Assembly (NCBI RefSeq): GCF_000963945.1
Contig: NZ_BAMW01000026.1
Coordinates: forward strand, 1-64,000
Direction: 5' to 3'
DNA from: Acetobacter indonesiensis
Lineage (GTDB): Bacteria; Pseudomonadota; Alphaproteobacteria; Acetobacterales; Acetobacteraceae
Length of the DNA: 64,000 nucleotides
Shown: positions 38,737 through 47,025 of the stretch, piece by piece
Position numbering within the stretch: the stretch's first letter is position 1
How the letters are laid out: every line of letters starts with the position of its first letter
Made by a program: the position numbers and the translations under genes
The notes under the pieces: model-generated
Database searches by the model: none
Seen by the model: the letters and a program-made list of their open reading frames with translations, nothing else
Told to the model about the DNA's origin: nothing

Positions 38737-39458
38737 CGCACGCCCTTTCGGCCCGGCACAAGAACTAGGGAAAAATACGGTGCTTTTTCAGCGCAGTCTG
38801 TCACGGGATGAGAAAACCCGTTTTCCTGTGTGCCACGTTCAACATACTGGGCATCATCCAGACGGCCGCTGCGTGCCAGTGCCCGTTGCAGTTTTGGCAT
38901 GTTCCGGCCAATTTTCATCACAACAGCAGCATCAGCGCGTTCAAGCCAGTTTTCCAGTTCAGGCTCTGGCAATGTAGCGGGCAGCACGCACAGAACATCA
39001 TCGCCGTGTGTCATGGGTTGGCGCGCCTGCGCCCAGCAGCCGCTCATTGCGGTAATGCCGGGGGTCACATCGGTTTTAAACGTGCTGCACAGCCGATCAA
39101 AAAGATACATGGCGGAACCGTATAAAAACGGATCGCCTTCACACAGCAGAACCACATCCTGCCCATTGGTCAAAATGCTCGAAATATCCTGCGCACTTTT
39201 ATCATAAAATGCGTGCATGCGTGTGTGGTAGGCCGGGTCAGCAACTGATAATTCTGTTGTAAACGGGTAAGCTAACCGTAGTTCCCGCGTTGTGGGGCGA
39301 ATATAGCGATCGGCAATTGTCCGGGCGTGACCCTTTTTATCATGCCGACAGAAATAGGCTACCACAGGCGCATTTTGTATCACGCGCACTGCCCGCATTG
39401 TCAGCAATTCAGGATCACCCGGCCCAACGCCTACGACATAGAACGTGCCCGCCGCCAT
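38733..39458 (-). CDS. cobI: Precorrin-2 C20-methyltransferase
   Basis: Methylates C20 of precorrin-2, the branch point from siroheme towards corrins. 241 residues from the ATG at 39458. FYVVGVGPGDPELLTMRAVR opens the SAM-binding domain; VVLLCEGDPFLYGSAMYLF and DVTPGITAMSGCWAQA are family motifs. The start codon shares one base with the cobH stop (TAATG), and the stop overlaps cobJ, so cobH-cobI-cobJ are translationally coupled. An open frame up to 39539 overlaps cobH and was not used. Confidence 0.95.
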   Translation of the reverse strand: MAAGTFYVVGVGPGDPELLTMRAVRVIQNAPVVAYFCRHDKKGHARTIADRYIRPTTRELRLAYPFTTELSVADPAYHTRMHAFYDKSAQDISSILTNGQDVVLLCEGDPFLYGSAMYLFDRLCSTFKTDVTPGITAMSGCWAQARQPMTHGDDVLCVLPATLPEPELENWLERADAAVVMKIGRNMPKLQRALARSGRLDDAQYVERGTQENGFSHPVTDCAEKAPYFSLVLVPGRKGVR

Positions 39459-40087
39459 TACTCGGCCTCGCTTGCCAGTGCATTGACGGTGGCCGCAGCC
39501 ATGGGGCTGCCACCCAGACGCCCTTTGACCACCAGCCATGGCACATCATGACGCTGGGTAAGCGCGTCCTTGGATTCCGCTGCCCCGACAAAACCCACCG
39601 GCAGCCCAATGATGGCAGCGGGTTTTGGTGCCCCGGCATCAAGCAGTTCAAACAGATGGAACAGTGCTGTCGGCGCATTGCCTATGGCAACCACCGCCCC
39701 GGCCAGTTTATCGCCCCAGAAATCAAGTGCGGCGGCTGAACGCGTATTCCCTATCAGGCGCGCCTGTTCTGGCGTGCGGTCATCACGCAAGGTACACACA
39801 ACGTCATTATCAGCAGGCAGTCGCGCGCGGGTAACGCCTCTGGCCACCATTTCCGCATCACACAGAACAGCGCATCCATTTTTCAAAGCTGCCCGCGCAG
39901 AGGAAACAAAATTGTCTGTCATGGCCACATGCCGGGCAACATCGACCATGCCACATGCGTGGATGATACGCACCACAATCTGCGCCTGTTCTGGCGTGAA
40001 GGCCCTTAAATCCGCTTCAGCACGAATGGTTGCGAATGAACGCCTGTAAATAGCCGCGCCGTCGCGGATGTAATCATAGGCAGTCAT
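39458..40087 (-). CDS. cobH: Precorrin-8X methylmutase
   Basis: Moves the methyl group from C11 to C12, giving hydrogenobyrinic acid. 209 residues. The catalytic histidine is in RIIHACGMVD (His43). DFVSS-like, CDAEMVARGV, NTRSAAALDFW and AVVAIGNAPTALFHLFELL followed by GLPVGFVGAAESKDAL are all CobH/CbiC signatures. Ten bases separate it from cobG upstream, and TAATG couples it to cobI downstream. Confidence 0.95.
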   Translation of the reverse strand: MTAYDYIRDGAAIYRRSFATIRAEADLRAFTPEQAQIVVRIIHACGMVDVARHVAMTDNFVSSARAALKNGCAVLCDAEMVARGVTRARLPADNDVVCTLRDDRTPEQARLIGNTRSAAALDFWGDKLAGAVVAIGNAPTALFHLFELLDAGAPKPAAIIGLPVGFVGAAESKDALTQRHDVPWLVVKGRLGGSPMAAATVNALASEAE

Positions 40088-40097
40088 TCTATTCCTC

Positions 40098-41336
40098 TCA
40101 CGCGCCTTCTTCTTTGGCCCATAGCTGCATCTGGGCGCTCACTGCTGTCTTGTCTGGCAGATAACACAGCGGTTCATCGCCCGCGCAGCCATTTCTGACA
40201 AGGGCGGAGTGATGCAAACCCGATACCACCGTCACCCACGCGGGCTTGGGGTATGCGCACCCCTTGTGACACCCCGACACATGCAGGACACGCCCCGGCG
40301 GCACAAAGCGTGCCAGATCAAGCGCCTGCGCGCCAACATCGGCCACGGCCTGCGCACATCCGGCCACACCACTACAGGCTTTTACGCGCAACCTTGCATC
40401 ATTGGGCGTAATCACCAGCCCTTCGTTGGCCAGTGTTTCCCGCCACGCGGTATCCTGCTGCCCCGCAAGCACCATTGTGTGCCATGGCGTCAGGCGAAGA
40501 ATGCCATCTCCTTGCTCGGCAGCCCAGGCACAGGCTTGCAACATGGCAGGCGTTATCTGCCCCAAGGGCACACCAACCCCATACGCGCCTGCTGAGGCTC
40601 CGATCAAAGGGCCGACTGAAACGGTAGGCTTTTGCTGCCACAAAGGCAGGGGCAACAGGGCGTGATGCACAATCCCGCTTTCCGCGAACAGATCAGGCCC
40701 GATGGAGGCCTCCCGCAATGGCCGTTTTGTTAGGCCCAGCGCCACAAAGCGGGTCGCCAGAAACAGAGCAAGGGTGACGGCAGCCTCACTGGTCAGATCC
40801 TCGCTTCGGGCTGATCCACACACGACACGCCACATATCTGCACCGGCACCGGCCTGAAGCATGATGTCAGCAGACAAAGACCCTACAGAAAAAAACCCTC
40901 CGCCATCGACAGCAAAACCAAATTTATCTGGCAACGCAGACAGACCCTCTGTTTGCCGTAAGCCCTGCTGCATCCGGTCAGCAACATGGGCGGTTGTCTC
41001 GGCACAGGTCGGGTCATCCCCCATCAAGGGCGATACCAGAAGGTTTTGACGTTTCTCCTGCCCTGCATCCGGCAAACCAAGGCCTGCGGCAATCATACGG
41101 CCCGGAAAGTCCTGTGTGTCTGTATGCGAAAACCCTCGCAGTTGCAGATTGGCACGGTTTGTCAGGGTGATAATGCCGTTTCCATGCCCTTCGGCTTCCT
41201 GCGCAATGACTCTGGCCTGTGCCGCGCTTATCCGGTTTAGCGATGGTCGCACCCGGACCAGCCAGCCATCCGCCGCCTGCATGGGCGCATACAGGCCCGG
41301 ACACCACCCTTTGACCACTGGCGATGCTGCTGTCAT
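40098..41336 (-). CDS. cobG: Precorrin-3B synthase (monooxygenase)
   Basis: Oxygen-dependent hydroxylation at C20 with gamma-lactone formation on precorrin-3A; it marks the aerobic, late cobalt-insertion pathway. 412 residues of the sulfite/nitrite reductase-like fold. The 4Fe-4S ligands are visible as Cys-x5-Cys (CSGVAGCAQ) and Cys-x3-Cys (SGCHKGCAYP) near residues 320-360. The N-terminal half has GNGIITLTNRANLQLRG. First gene of cobG-cobH-cobI-cobJ. The 200-base region to the divergent aldo/keto reductase must hold its promoter; I could not fit a cobalamin riboswitch there. Confidence 0.93.
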   Translation of the reverse strand: MTAASPVVKGWCPGLYAPMQAADGWLVRVRPSLNRISAAQARVIAQEAEGHGNGIITLTNRANLQLRGFSHTDTQDFPGRMIAAGLGLPDAGQEKRQNLLVSPLMGDDPTCAETTAHVADRMQQGLRQTEGLSALPDKFGFAVDGGGFFSVGSLSADIMLQAGAGADMWRVVCGSARSEDLTSEAAVTLALFLATRFVALGLTKRPLREASIGPDLFAESGIVHHALLPLPLWQQKPTVSVGPLIGASAGAYGVGVPLGQITPAMLQACAWAAEQGDGILRLTPWHTMVLAGQQDTAWRETLANEGLVITPNDARLRVKACSGVAGCAQAVADVGAQALDLARFVPPGRVLHVSGCHKGCAYPKPAWVTVVSGLHHSALVRNGCAGDEPLCYLPDKTAVSAQMQLWAKEEGA

Positions 41337-41539
41337 AGCGCTTCAGCCTCCCCATACCTTTTTGGCTGCGTTTCCCCTTCAGACTGATGCCCTTGTGGTT
41401 CTGTGCAGCCTGTCGTGTCTTGTTAGGCACCCGGTCAGGCAGTGTCAAAACCCCGTGCGCAGGGCAGCCTTTCCCTTGCCAACAGAGCTGTCGGCCCCAA
41501 GGTTGAACGCTTGACGCAAAAGTGAGGGAGAACACAACC

Positions 41540-42595
41540 GTGCACTATCGTCAGTTAGGCCGTTCAGGCCTGCTTGTTTCGGCGTTCACGCTGGGCACCA
41601 TGACATTTGGCGGCAAGGGAGCCTTTGCCAAAACCGGCAATACAGACCTTGCAGGCGCGGCCCGTCAGATTGATCTGTGCCTTGATGCCGGGATCACTAT
41701 GTTTGACACGGCCGATATCTATTCCTCGGGTGAGTCAGAAACCATTCTGGGTCAGGCCCTGAAAGGCCGGACAAAGGAAGCGCTGGTAACAACCAAGGCA
41801 CGCTTCCGCACGGATGACGGTCCCAATGGTGAGGGCTCATCGCGTTATCATTTAATTGCAGCCTGTGAAGCCAGCCTGAAGCGGCTAGGCCGCGACTATA
41901 TTGACCTGTATTATCTACACGAATGGGACGGCACCACCCCGTTAGACGAGACCCTTGAAGCGCTGGACACCCTGACCCGCAGCGGCAAGATACGCTATGC
42001 GGGAGTTTCAAACTTTTCCGGCTGGCACATTATGAAGGCCCTGTCCGTTGCGGAACGGGACCGTCTGATTGCACCGGTGGCACAACAGATTCATTACTCG
42101 CTTCAGGCACGGGAAGCAGAATATGAACTTCTGCCCATAGCCAAAGATCAGCAGATTGGCGTTCAGGTCTGGAGCCCACTGGCAGGCGGTCTGTTGTCGG
42201 GCAAATATCGGCGTAACCAACCCACCCCACAGGGACGGCAGTTGGAAAACTGGGGCGAACCCCCGGTATATGATAAGGAAAAACTGTTCGATATTGTCGA
42301 GGTTCTAGTGAACGTTGGGGAAGAACTGGGGGTATCAGCCGCACAGGTTGCCCTTGCCTGGACCATACATCGCCCCGCCATTACATCGGTCGTGATCGGC
42401 GCCCGCACAGATGACCAATTAAAAGACAATTTGAAAGCCGCAAACCTGACGCTGTCAGCCGACCAGATCAGACGACTGGATGACGCCAGCAAACCACCGC
42501 TACTGTATCCCTACTGGCATCAGGCCAACACGGCGTCCGCCCGGTTAAGTGCGGCTGACCGGCTACTGCTGGAACCTTTTATCAAAACACAGTAA
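41540..42595 (+). CDS. Aldo/keto reductase
   Basis: NADPH-dependent oxidoreductase of the AKR superfamily, about 351 residues. The tetrad is recognisable: Asp in MFDTADIYSSGESE, Tyr of that same segment, Lys in LVTTKARF and His in LYYLHEWDG. SGKIRYAGVSNFSGWH and SPLAGGLLSGKYR are typical, as is VIGARTDDQLKDNL near the cofactor phosphate. I chose the GTG at 41540 behind AGGGAG; an upstream GTG at 41522 is possible. It diverges from cobG. Substrate unknown. Confidence 0.88.
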   Translation: MHYRQLGRSGLLVSAFTLGTMTFGGKGAFAKTGNTDLAGAARQIDLCLDAGITMFDTADIYSSGESETILGQALKGRTKEALVTTKARFRTDDGPNGEGSSRYHLIAACEASLKRLGRDYIDLYYLHEWDGTTPLDETLEALDTLTRSGKIRYAGVSNFSGWHIMKALSVAERDRLIAPVAQQIHYSLQAREAEYELLPIAKDQQIGVQVWSPLAGGLLSGKYRRNQPTPQGRQLENWGEPPVYDKEKLFDIVEVLVNVGEELGVSAAQVALAWTIHRPAITSVVIGARTDDQLKDNLKAANLTLSADQIRRLDDASKPPLLYPYWHQANTASARLSAADRLLLEPFIKTQ

Positions 42596-42684
42596 AACTC
42601 GCGCCCCTGTGGAGAGGTGCAGCACTACAAGGATTTTCCCTTATCCTGCGCCTCTCCTTCTTTTTGACGTAACCGGGACACGCA

Positions 42685-43524
42685 ATGAAGCTTGTTAAAA
42701 CCAGGCAGGAACTGGCCGATATTGTTACACAGTGGCACCGTGAGGGGGAGACAATCGGTGTTGTTCCCACAATGGGGTCGCTGCATAACGGTCATCTTGC
42801 GCTGATAAAGGCGCTGGACGGAAAAGCCACCCGACGGATTGTGACCATTTTTGTCAATCCGATCCAGTTCAACAACCCGGATGACTTTCATCTTTATCCG
42901 CGCGGACTGGACGCTGATGCGGCCATACTGACAGAAACCGGTATGGTCGATGTGCTGTATGCGCCGGATGAAACGCAGATTTATCCGCCCGGTTTTTCAA
43001 CACGGGTTATTGTGTCCGGTCTGGATGCCATGTTGTGCGGCGCAGACCGCCCCGGCCACTTTGACGGTGTGGCCACCATTGTCACCAAACTGTTCATGCA
43101 AACACGGGCTGACATTGCTGCATTTGGTGAAAAAGATTTTCAGCAACTCAGCATTATTCGGCGCATGGTGCAGGATCTTGATCTGCCCACAACCATTCTG
43201 CCCGTGCCAACCGTGCGCGAAGCCGATCAACTGGCGCTGTCCTCTCGCAACAAGAGGCTAACGGCGGCGCAACGGGCGCGTGCAGCCCACCTGCCCGCCA
43301 GCCTGCTGACGTGTCTTGCGGAACTGAAAGCCGGAAAAAACACGGACGCCTGTTTGCAAACCTGCCGCGAAGAATTGGAAGAAGCCGGTTTTACCGTGCA
43401 TTATCTGGACCTTCGCTCTGGCACATCCTTACAGGTGGCGCAGCCGTCAGACCCCGCAGCCCGTCTGTTTGTGGCCGCCAGCCTTGGCGATGTACGGCTG
43501 ATTGATAATATGCCGCTTTCCTGA
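42685..43524 (+). CDS. panC: Pantothenate synthetase
   Basis: Condenses pantoate and beta-alanine through a pantoyl-adenylate, the last step to vitamin B5. 279 residues. The nucleotidyl-transferase HIGH-like motif is His34-Asn-Gly-His37 in PTMGSLHNGHLAL. RIVTIFVNPIQFNNPDDFHLYPR and GVATIVTKLFMQTRADIAAFGEKDFQQL are conserved, and LALSSRNKRL is the KMSKS-like loop. Start ATG at 42685; the ribosome-binding site is weak. It lies 89 bases after the reductase gene. Confidence 0.96.
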   Translation: MKLVKTRQELADIVTQWHREGETIGVVPTMGSLHNGHLALIKALDGKATRRIVTIFVNPIQFNNPDDFHLYPRGLDADAAILTETGMVDVLYAPDETQIYPPGFSTRVIVSGLDAMLCGADRPGHFDGVATIVTKLFMQTRADIAAFGEKDFQQLSIIRRMVQDLDLPTTILPVPTVREADQLALSSRNKRLTAAQRARAAHLPASLLTCLAELKAGKNTDACLQTCREELEEAGFTVHYLDLRSGTSLQVAQPSDPAARLFVAASLGDVRLIDNMPLS

Positions 43525-43563
43525 CACGCTTGCTTTTTTCTGTATCTGAAAAGGATTTTCAGG

Positions 43564-43920
43564 ATGACCATTACACGTCTTGACCCCGAAGAACGCCTGA
43601 CCGGCGCAGTTATTTATAACGGGCTTGTGCATCTGGCCGGACAGGTTGCTGATGATGCATCGCTGGATGCGGAAGGCCAGATGGCTGATATTCTTGCGCA
43701 GGTTGATACCCTGCTGGCCAAAGCCGGGACCGACAAAAGCCGCCTTCTGTCCGTACAGATTTTTCTGGCCGATATGGCCGATATGGCCGCCATGAACCGA
43801 GCATGGGATAAATGGCTTGACCGCAACAACAAACCAGCCCGCGCAACGGTTGAAGCCAAGCTGGCCAACCCTGCCTGGCGCGTTGAACTGACTGGGATTG
43901 CTGCGCTACCATCTGCCTGA
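43564..43920 (+). CDS. RidA (YjgF/YER057c/UK114) family protein
   Basis: Members deaminate reactive enamine/imine intermediates released by PLP enzymes. 118 residues. HLAGQVADDASLDAEGQMADIL, DKSRLLSVQIFLADMADMAAMN and NKPARATVEAKLANPAWRVELT match the fold; the Arg in KPARATVE corresponds to the family's key arginine, although the last strand reads ANP rather than the archetypal Leu-Pro. AAAGGATTTTCAGG precedes the ATG. It lies 39 bases after panC and may be co-transcribed. Confidence 0.85.
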   Translation: MTITRLDPEERLTGAVIYNGLVHLAGQVADDASLDAEGQMADILAQVDTLLAKAGTDKSRLLSVQIFLADMADMAAMNRAWDKWLDRNNKPARATVEAKLANPAWRVELTGIAALPSA

Positions 43921-44053
43921 CAAAAATTAGGGGGCGACCGTTCACACGTCGCCTCCACTGTTCGGCCACACGCAAATGTACATTCGCAAAAGCAGAACAC
44001 ACACTGTGTTGTCAGCTTCGAAATGCTTTTAATTTTTCAAGGGAAAATCTGGC

Positions 44054-44129
44054 TGGCTCCCGAAGTAGGACTCGAACCTACGACCCAGCGATTAACAGTC
44101 GCTTGCTCTACCAACTGAGCTATTCGGGA
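44054..44129 (-). tRNA. tRNA-Asn (anticodon GTT)
   Basis: Minus-strand cloverleaf of 76 bases including an encoded CCA (44054-44056). The 7-bp acceptor stem TCCCGAA (44123-44129) pairs with TTCGGGA (44058-44064), with discriminator G at 44057. The D-arm GCTCAGTTGGTAGAGC, the anticodon loop CTGTTAA and the T-arm GTTCGAGTC are all present. The anticodon GTT reads Asn codons AAC and AAU. Confidence 0.97.
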
Positions 44130-44142
44130 TCAGCGAGGCACC

Positions 44143-44171
44143 GTATAACCGGGTTCCCGCTTGCTCGTAAA
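44143..44171 (-). promoter_or_regulatory. Candidate sigma-70-type promoter of tRNA-Asn
   Basis: On the minus strand, TTTACG (44171-44166) and TTATAC (44148-44143) are spaced by 17 bases, and the -10-like element ends 13 bases before the first tRNA base. Match to consensus is only moderate, but position and spacing fit. Confidence 0.45.
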
Positions 44172-44249
44172 CCCCCTTTTTTCATTTTTTTTCATTTCCC
44201 GTTTCCCTTGCAGGACGACACCCAGAAAAACACAGTGTAGGAAGAAAGC

Positions 44250-45293
44250 ATGAGCACCAACGGTTCGTCTTCCACCGCTGTTTCCCGCCGCATTCTCCTC
44301 AGCAGCCTTGCCGGGCTTGCCGTGGCGGGTGGCGTGGGGGCTTATGAAATTCACAAAGCCAACCGCCCACCACGCAAACAGCCCGATGGCCAGTATCGGC
44401 AGCTTAAAATAACATGGCCCAATGCAGCCACCGCGCCGGTTCTGGCCGTGGCGTATCAGAAAGATTTTTTTAGCCGCTACAGTCTTGATGTTGATACCGT
44501 GGGCAACCCCAAAAACGGGCATGAAGCGCTTGATCTGCTTGCCAGCGGCCAAACCGGTTTTGCTGTGGCCCCTGCCCTTACCTGGCTGACACGCCTGCAT
44601 GCGGGGCTGGACGCCAGTTTAATTCTGGGCATTCAACCGGGCGTTTTCCGTTTGCTGGTCAGACGCGGTTCGGGTATTACGCGGCTTGATCAGCTTGTCG
44701 GTCGGCCCGTGGCCGTGACAGACCAGAACGCTGCTGACAAACTGTTCTTTGCCATCATGATGCGGCGCAAAGGCATTAACGCCATGGACGGCGTTAACTG
44801 GAAAAACCTGCCCGCCACAGACTTACTGGATGCCGCCAACCGAAAAGAGATTGACGCCGTAGTGGCGCATGACCCGTTAACATGGCAACTGCTCAGCCAG
44901 AATGGCGGCCTGTTTTCAGAATTGGTCAGCAGCAATACGGGACATTATGCAGACCGGGTTAATCTGGTGCTCGGCGTGGCGAATAGCGCCCTGAACGCGG
45001 ACCCTGACGCCGCAACAGCCATGGCCCTGACGCTGCGTGACGCCGCAAAATGGACCAATATACACCGTGACGAAGCCGCCACACTGGTCGCTGATGACAC
45101 ACCGGGACTAAGTGCCGACAGTGTGTTGCAGATGCTGCAAAGTGAACCTGCCATTCGGCCCGTCGCAGGCCGTCCGTTACGGGAACAGATTGCACAATAT
45201 TGCGACGAACTTCAGCTTATATCCCTGCTGCCCGCCACGGAAAGCGCGTCTGATCTGGCAAAGCGTTACACACGCAATGTTTTGCGTGGCTAA
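44250..45293 (+). CDS. ABC-type substrate-binding protein (SsuA/THI5-like), no adjacent transporter
   Basis: 347 residues. The N-terminus has a twin-arginine-like export signal (SRRILLSSLAGLAVAGGVGA, residues 12-31). The mature part follows the NMT1/THI5/SsuA fold: LKITWPNAATAPVLAVAYQKDFF, LASGQTGFAVAPALTWL and LVGRPVAVTDQNAADKLFF. Such proteins bind sulfonates, nitrate or pyrimidine precursors; the ligand cannot be told here. No permease or ATPase gene is next to it, so it must work with components elsewhere or have another role. ATG at 44250 behind GTAGGAAG. Confidence 0.8.
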   Translation: MSTNGSSSTAVSRRILLSSLAGLAVAGGVGAYEIHKANRPPRKQPDGQYRQLKITWPNAATAPVLAVAYQKDFFSRYSLDVDTVGNPKNGHEALDLLASGQTGFAVAPALTWLTRLHAGLDASLILGIQPGVFRLLVRRGSGITRLDQLVGRPVAVTDQNAADKLFFAIMMRRKGINAMDGVNWKNLPATDLLDAANRKEIDAVVAHDPLTWQLLSQNGGLFSELVSSNTGHYADRVNLVLGVANSALNADPDAATAMALTLRDAAKWTNIHRDEAATLVADDTPGLSADSVLQMLQSEPAIRPVAGRPLREQIAQYCDELQLISLLPATESASDLAKRYTRNVLRG

Positions 45294-45379
45294 CCAAACT
45301 GCTTTTAACGAACCACTTTAGAACAACAGCAGCACTTCTCCCCCGTTCTTGAACAACGGATGCTGCGTCTTGCTCGGCG

Positions 45380-46306
45380 TCAGGTCGTTTCCTGAACCGG
45401 CTTCGCGTTTTTGCGTGAGCGCGGCAGGCGGATTTCGCTGGCCAGAACCCCGACCAGAATCATGCCCGCCCCTATCAGGGCTGAAAACGGCAGACGTTCG
45501 CCCGCAATACGCCCGACCAGCCCAGCCCACACAGGCTCGGCCGCATAAATAACGGTGGCGCGCGTGGCAGAGACGGTTTTCTGTGCCCAGTTCATGGCAA
45601 ACTGTATGATAGCGCTCATGGCCCCAAGCCCGATGGCTGCAACCAGCCAGACCCAGGAAAAAGGAGGGACGGATTCGCCAGCAATTGGCATGGCTATCAG
45701 CGCCAGAATCCCGGCAACCAGAAGCTGAACCATGGTGACGCGACGGCTATCCACACTTAGCGCGAACCGGCTGATAAGGATAATTTCAGCCGCTATAGCC
45801 ACTGCACTTAAAAAGGTTGCACCTTCCCCAGCGCTAAAACCAACGCCCGAAACCGCGTCTGCGCCCGTTAGCAAGAGCAACCCGACAAAAGCACACGCCA
45901 CGCCAACCCAGCTCATGGCGTGGGGTCTGCGCCGCAAAACAGCCCACTGCAAAAATGGGACCATGGGTACATACAGCGCTGTAATAAACGCCGACTGCGT
46001 GCCTGAAATTGTTTTCAAACCCAAAGTTTGCAGGCTGTACCCCAGAAAAACGGAAACACCGATACAGCAGCCCGCCTTGAGTTCGTGCCTGTTCAATCCA
46101 CCCAGAGATTTACGGAACAGAATGACAGACATCACCCCGGCTGTGATAAACCGGAGCCCTACGAAAAACAGCGGGCCGGTAAACCGCATGGTGTTATGAA
46201 TAATCAGGAACGTCGCACCCCACAGCATGGTAATGCCAATCAGAATCATCTCCTGCCGGGAGACAAACTTGACGGACGGGGCTGTGGAAGGCTGTATCCT
46301 GTTCAT
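45380..46306 (-). CDS. EamA/DMT-superfamily transporter
   Basis: About 308 residues with ten hydrophobic helices arranged as two EamA repeats: first repeat LIGITMLWGATFLIIHNTMRF, second repeat beginning near AGEGATFLSAVAIAAEIIL, with the usual YAAEPVWAGLVGRIAGERLP close to the end. The family exports amino acids and related metabolites. It is divergent from an XRE-cupin regulator with about 14 bases between the starts, a common pairing of regulator and exporter. ATG at 46306 chosen; 46318 is possible. Confidence 0.85.
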   Translation of the reverse strand: MNRIQPSTAPSVKFVSRQEMILIGITMLWGATFLIIHNTMRFTGPLFFVGLRFITAGVMSVILFRKSLGGLNRHELKAGCCIGVSVFLGYSLQTLGLKTISGTQSAFITALYVPMVPFLQWAVLRRRPHAMSWVGVACAFVGLLLLTGADAVSGVGFSAGEGATFLSAVAIAAEIILISRFALSVDSRRVTMVQLLVAGILALIAMPIAGESVPPFSWVWLVAAIGLGAMSAIIQFAMNWAQKTVSATRATVIYAAEPVWAGLVGRIAGERLPFSALIGAGMILVGVLASEIRLPRSRKNAKPVQETT

Positions 46307-46320
46307 AGGTTTCAGCATAT

Positions 46321-46890
46321 ATGGGCACTATAATGCACAATCAACCCCCACGTTCTGATGTTCTGGCCCATGTGGGGACAAATCTGCGCACATTGCGCAA
46401 GGAAGCCGGATTAAGTCAGGAGGCTCTGGCCGCAGCGTCAGGCATCAGCCGCCGCATGATTGTTAATCTGGAATCCGGCAACGCCAATATCAGCCTCGGC
46501 AGTCTGGACCGTCTGGCCGAAGCCCTGAATACCACGTTTCTGAAGCTGGTCAGCAACCCCGCGCAGGAAAGCCGTAAACTGCAAGAAGTCATGTGGCGCG
46601 GCAAAAATGACGTCAGTCAGGCCACTCTGCTGGGGGCCACCCCTGCCCGGCAGGATACCCAGCTCTGGCTCTGGTCTCTGGCGGCCGGGGAACGCTACGT
46701 GGCTGACCCCGACCCGGAGGGCTGGCACGAAATGGTTTTTGTGCTTGAAGGCACCCTTCAGATTGATTTTGATACCGAAAGCCAGACTGTTACTGCTAAC
46801 GACTTCACGATTTATAGCAGCGCCCAGAACTACGCTTACCAGAACACAGGCACGGGTGTGTTGCGCTTCCTGCGTACGGTTTCATCCTGA
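46321..46890 (+). CDS. XRE-family regulator with C-terminal cupin domain
   Basis: 189 residues. An N-terminal helix-turn-helix domain (about 18-72) has VGTNLRTLRKEAGLSQEALAAASG and RRMIVNLESGNANISLGSL. A C-terminal cupin barrel (about 105-185) has LWSLAAGERYVADPDPEGWHEMVFVLEGTL. Such proteins sense a small ligand and often repress a divergent transporter, here the EamA protein. ATG at 46321 or 46333; no ribosome-binding site is evident, so a leaderless message is possible. Confidence 0.85.
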   Translation: MGTIMHNQPPRSDVLAHVGTNLRTLRKEAGLSQEALAAASGISRRMIVNLESGNANISLGSLDRLAEALNTTFLKLVSNPAQESRKLQEVMWRGKNDVSQATLLGATPARQDTQLWLWSLAAGERYVADPDPEGWHEMVFVLEGTLQIDFDTESQTVTANDFTIYSSAQNYAYQNTGTGVLRFLRTVSS

Positions 46891-47025
46891 CGCGCCATAA
46901 GGACTCTGCACGTACCTAAGTGCTCGCTTCATTGCTCTAACCGGACTGCTGCGGCAACCTGTATGACGGAACCGCGTTCCTAACCGCGTAAAGAAAGACT
47001 GCGCGATAAAAGGAATAGTGTCCCG

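Noticed and set aside
41014..41535. Minus-strand reading frame upstream of and overlapping cobG
   Set aside because: It is the cobG sequence read in another frame plus non-coding upstream bases.
41337..41539. Cobalamin riboswitch upstream of cobG
   Set aside because: GGTGCC-like and AAGGGAA-like pieces occur on the minus strand but in the wrong order and without the B12 box. I could not assemble the fold. A covariance-model search would decide.
43933..43953. Terminator after the RidA-like gene
   Set aside because: A 6-bp stem is present but no T run follows, so it is not supported as an intrinsic terminator.
44054..44129. tRNA-Asn as an attachment site of a genomic island
   Set aside because: No integrase and no duplicated tRNA 3' end is visible nearby, and the flanking genes look like ordinary chromosome.
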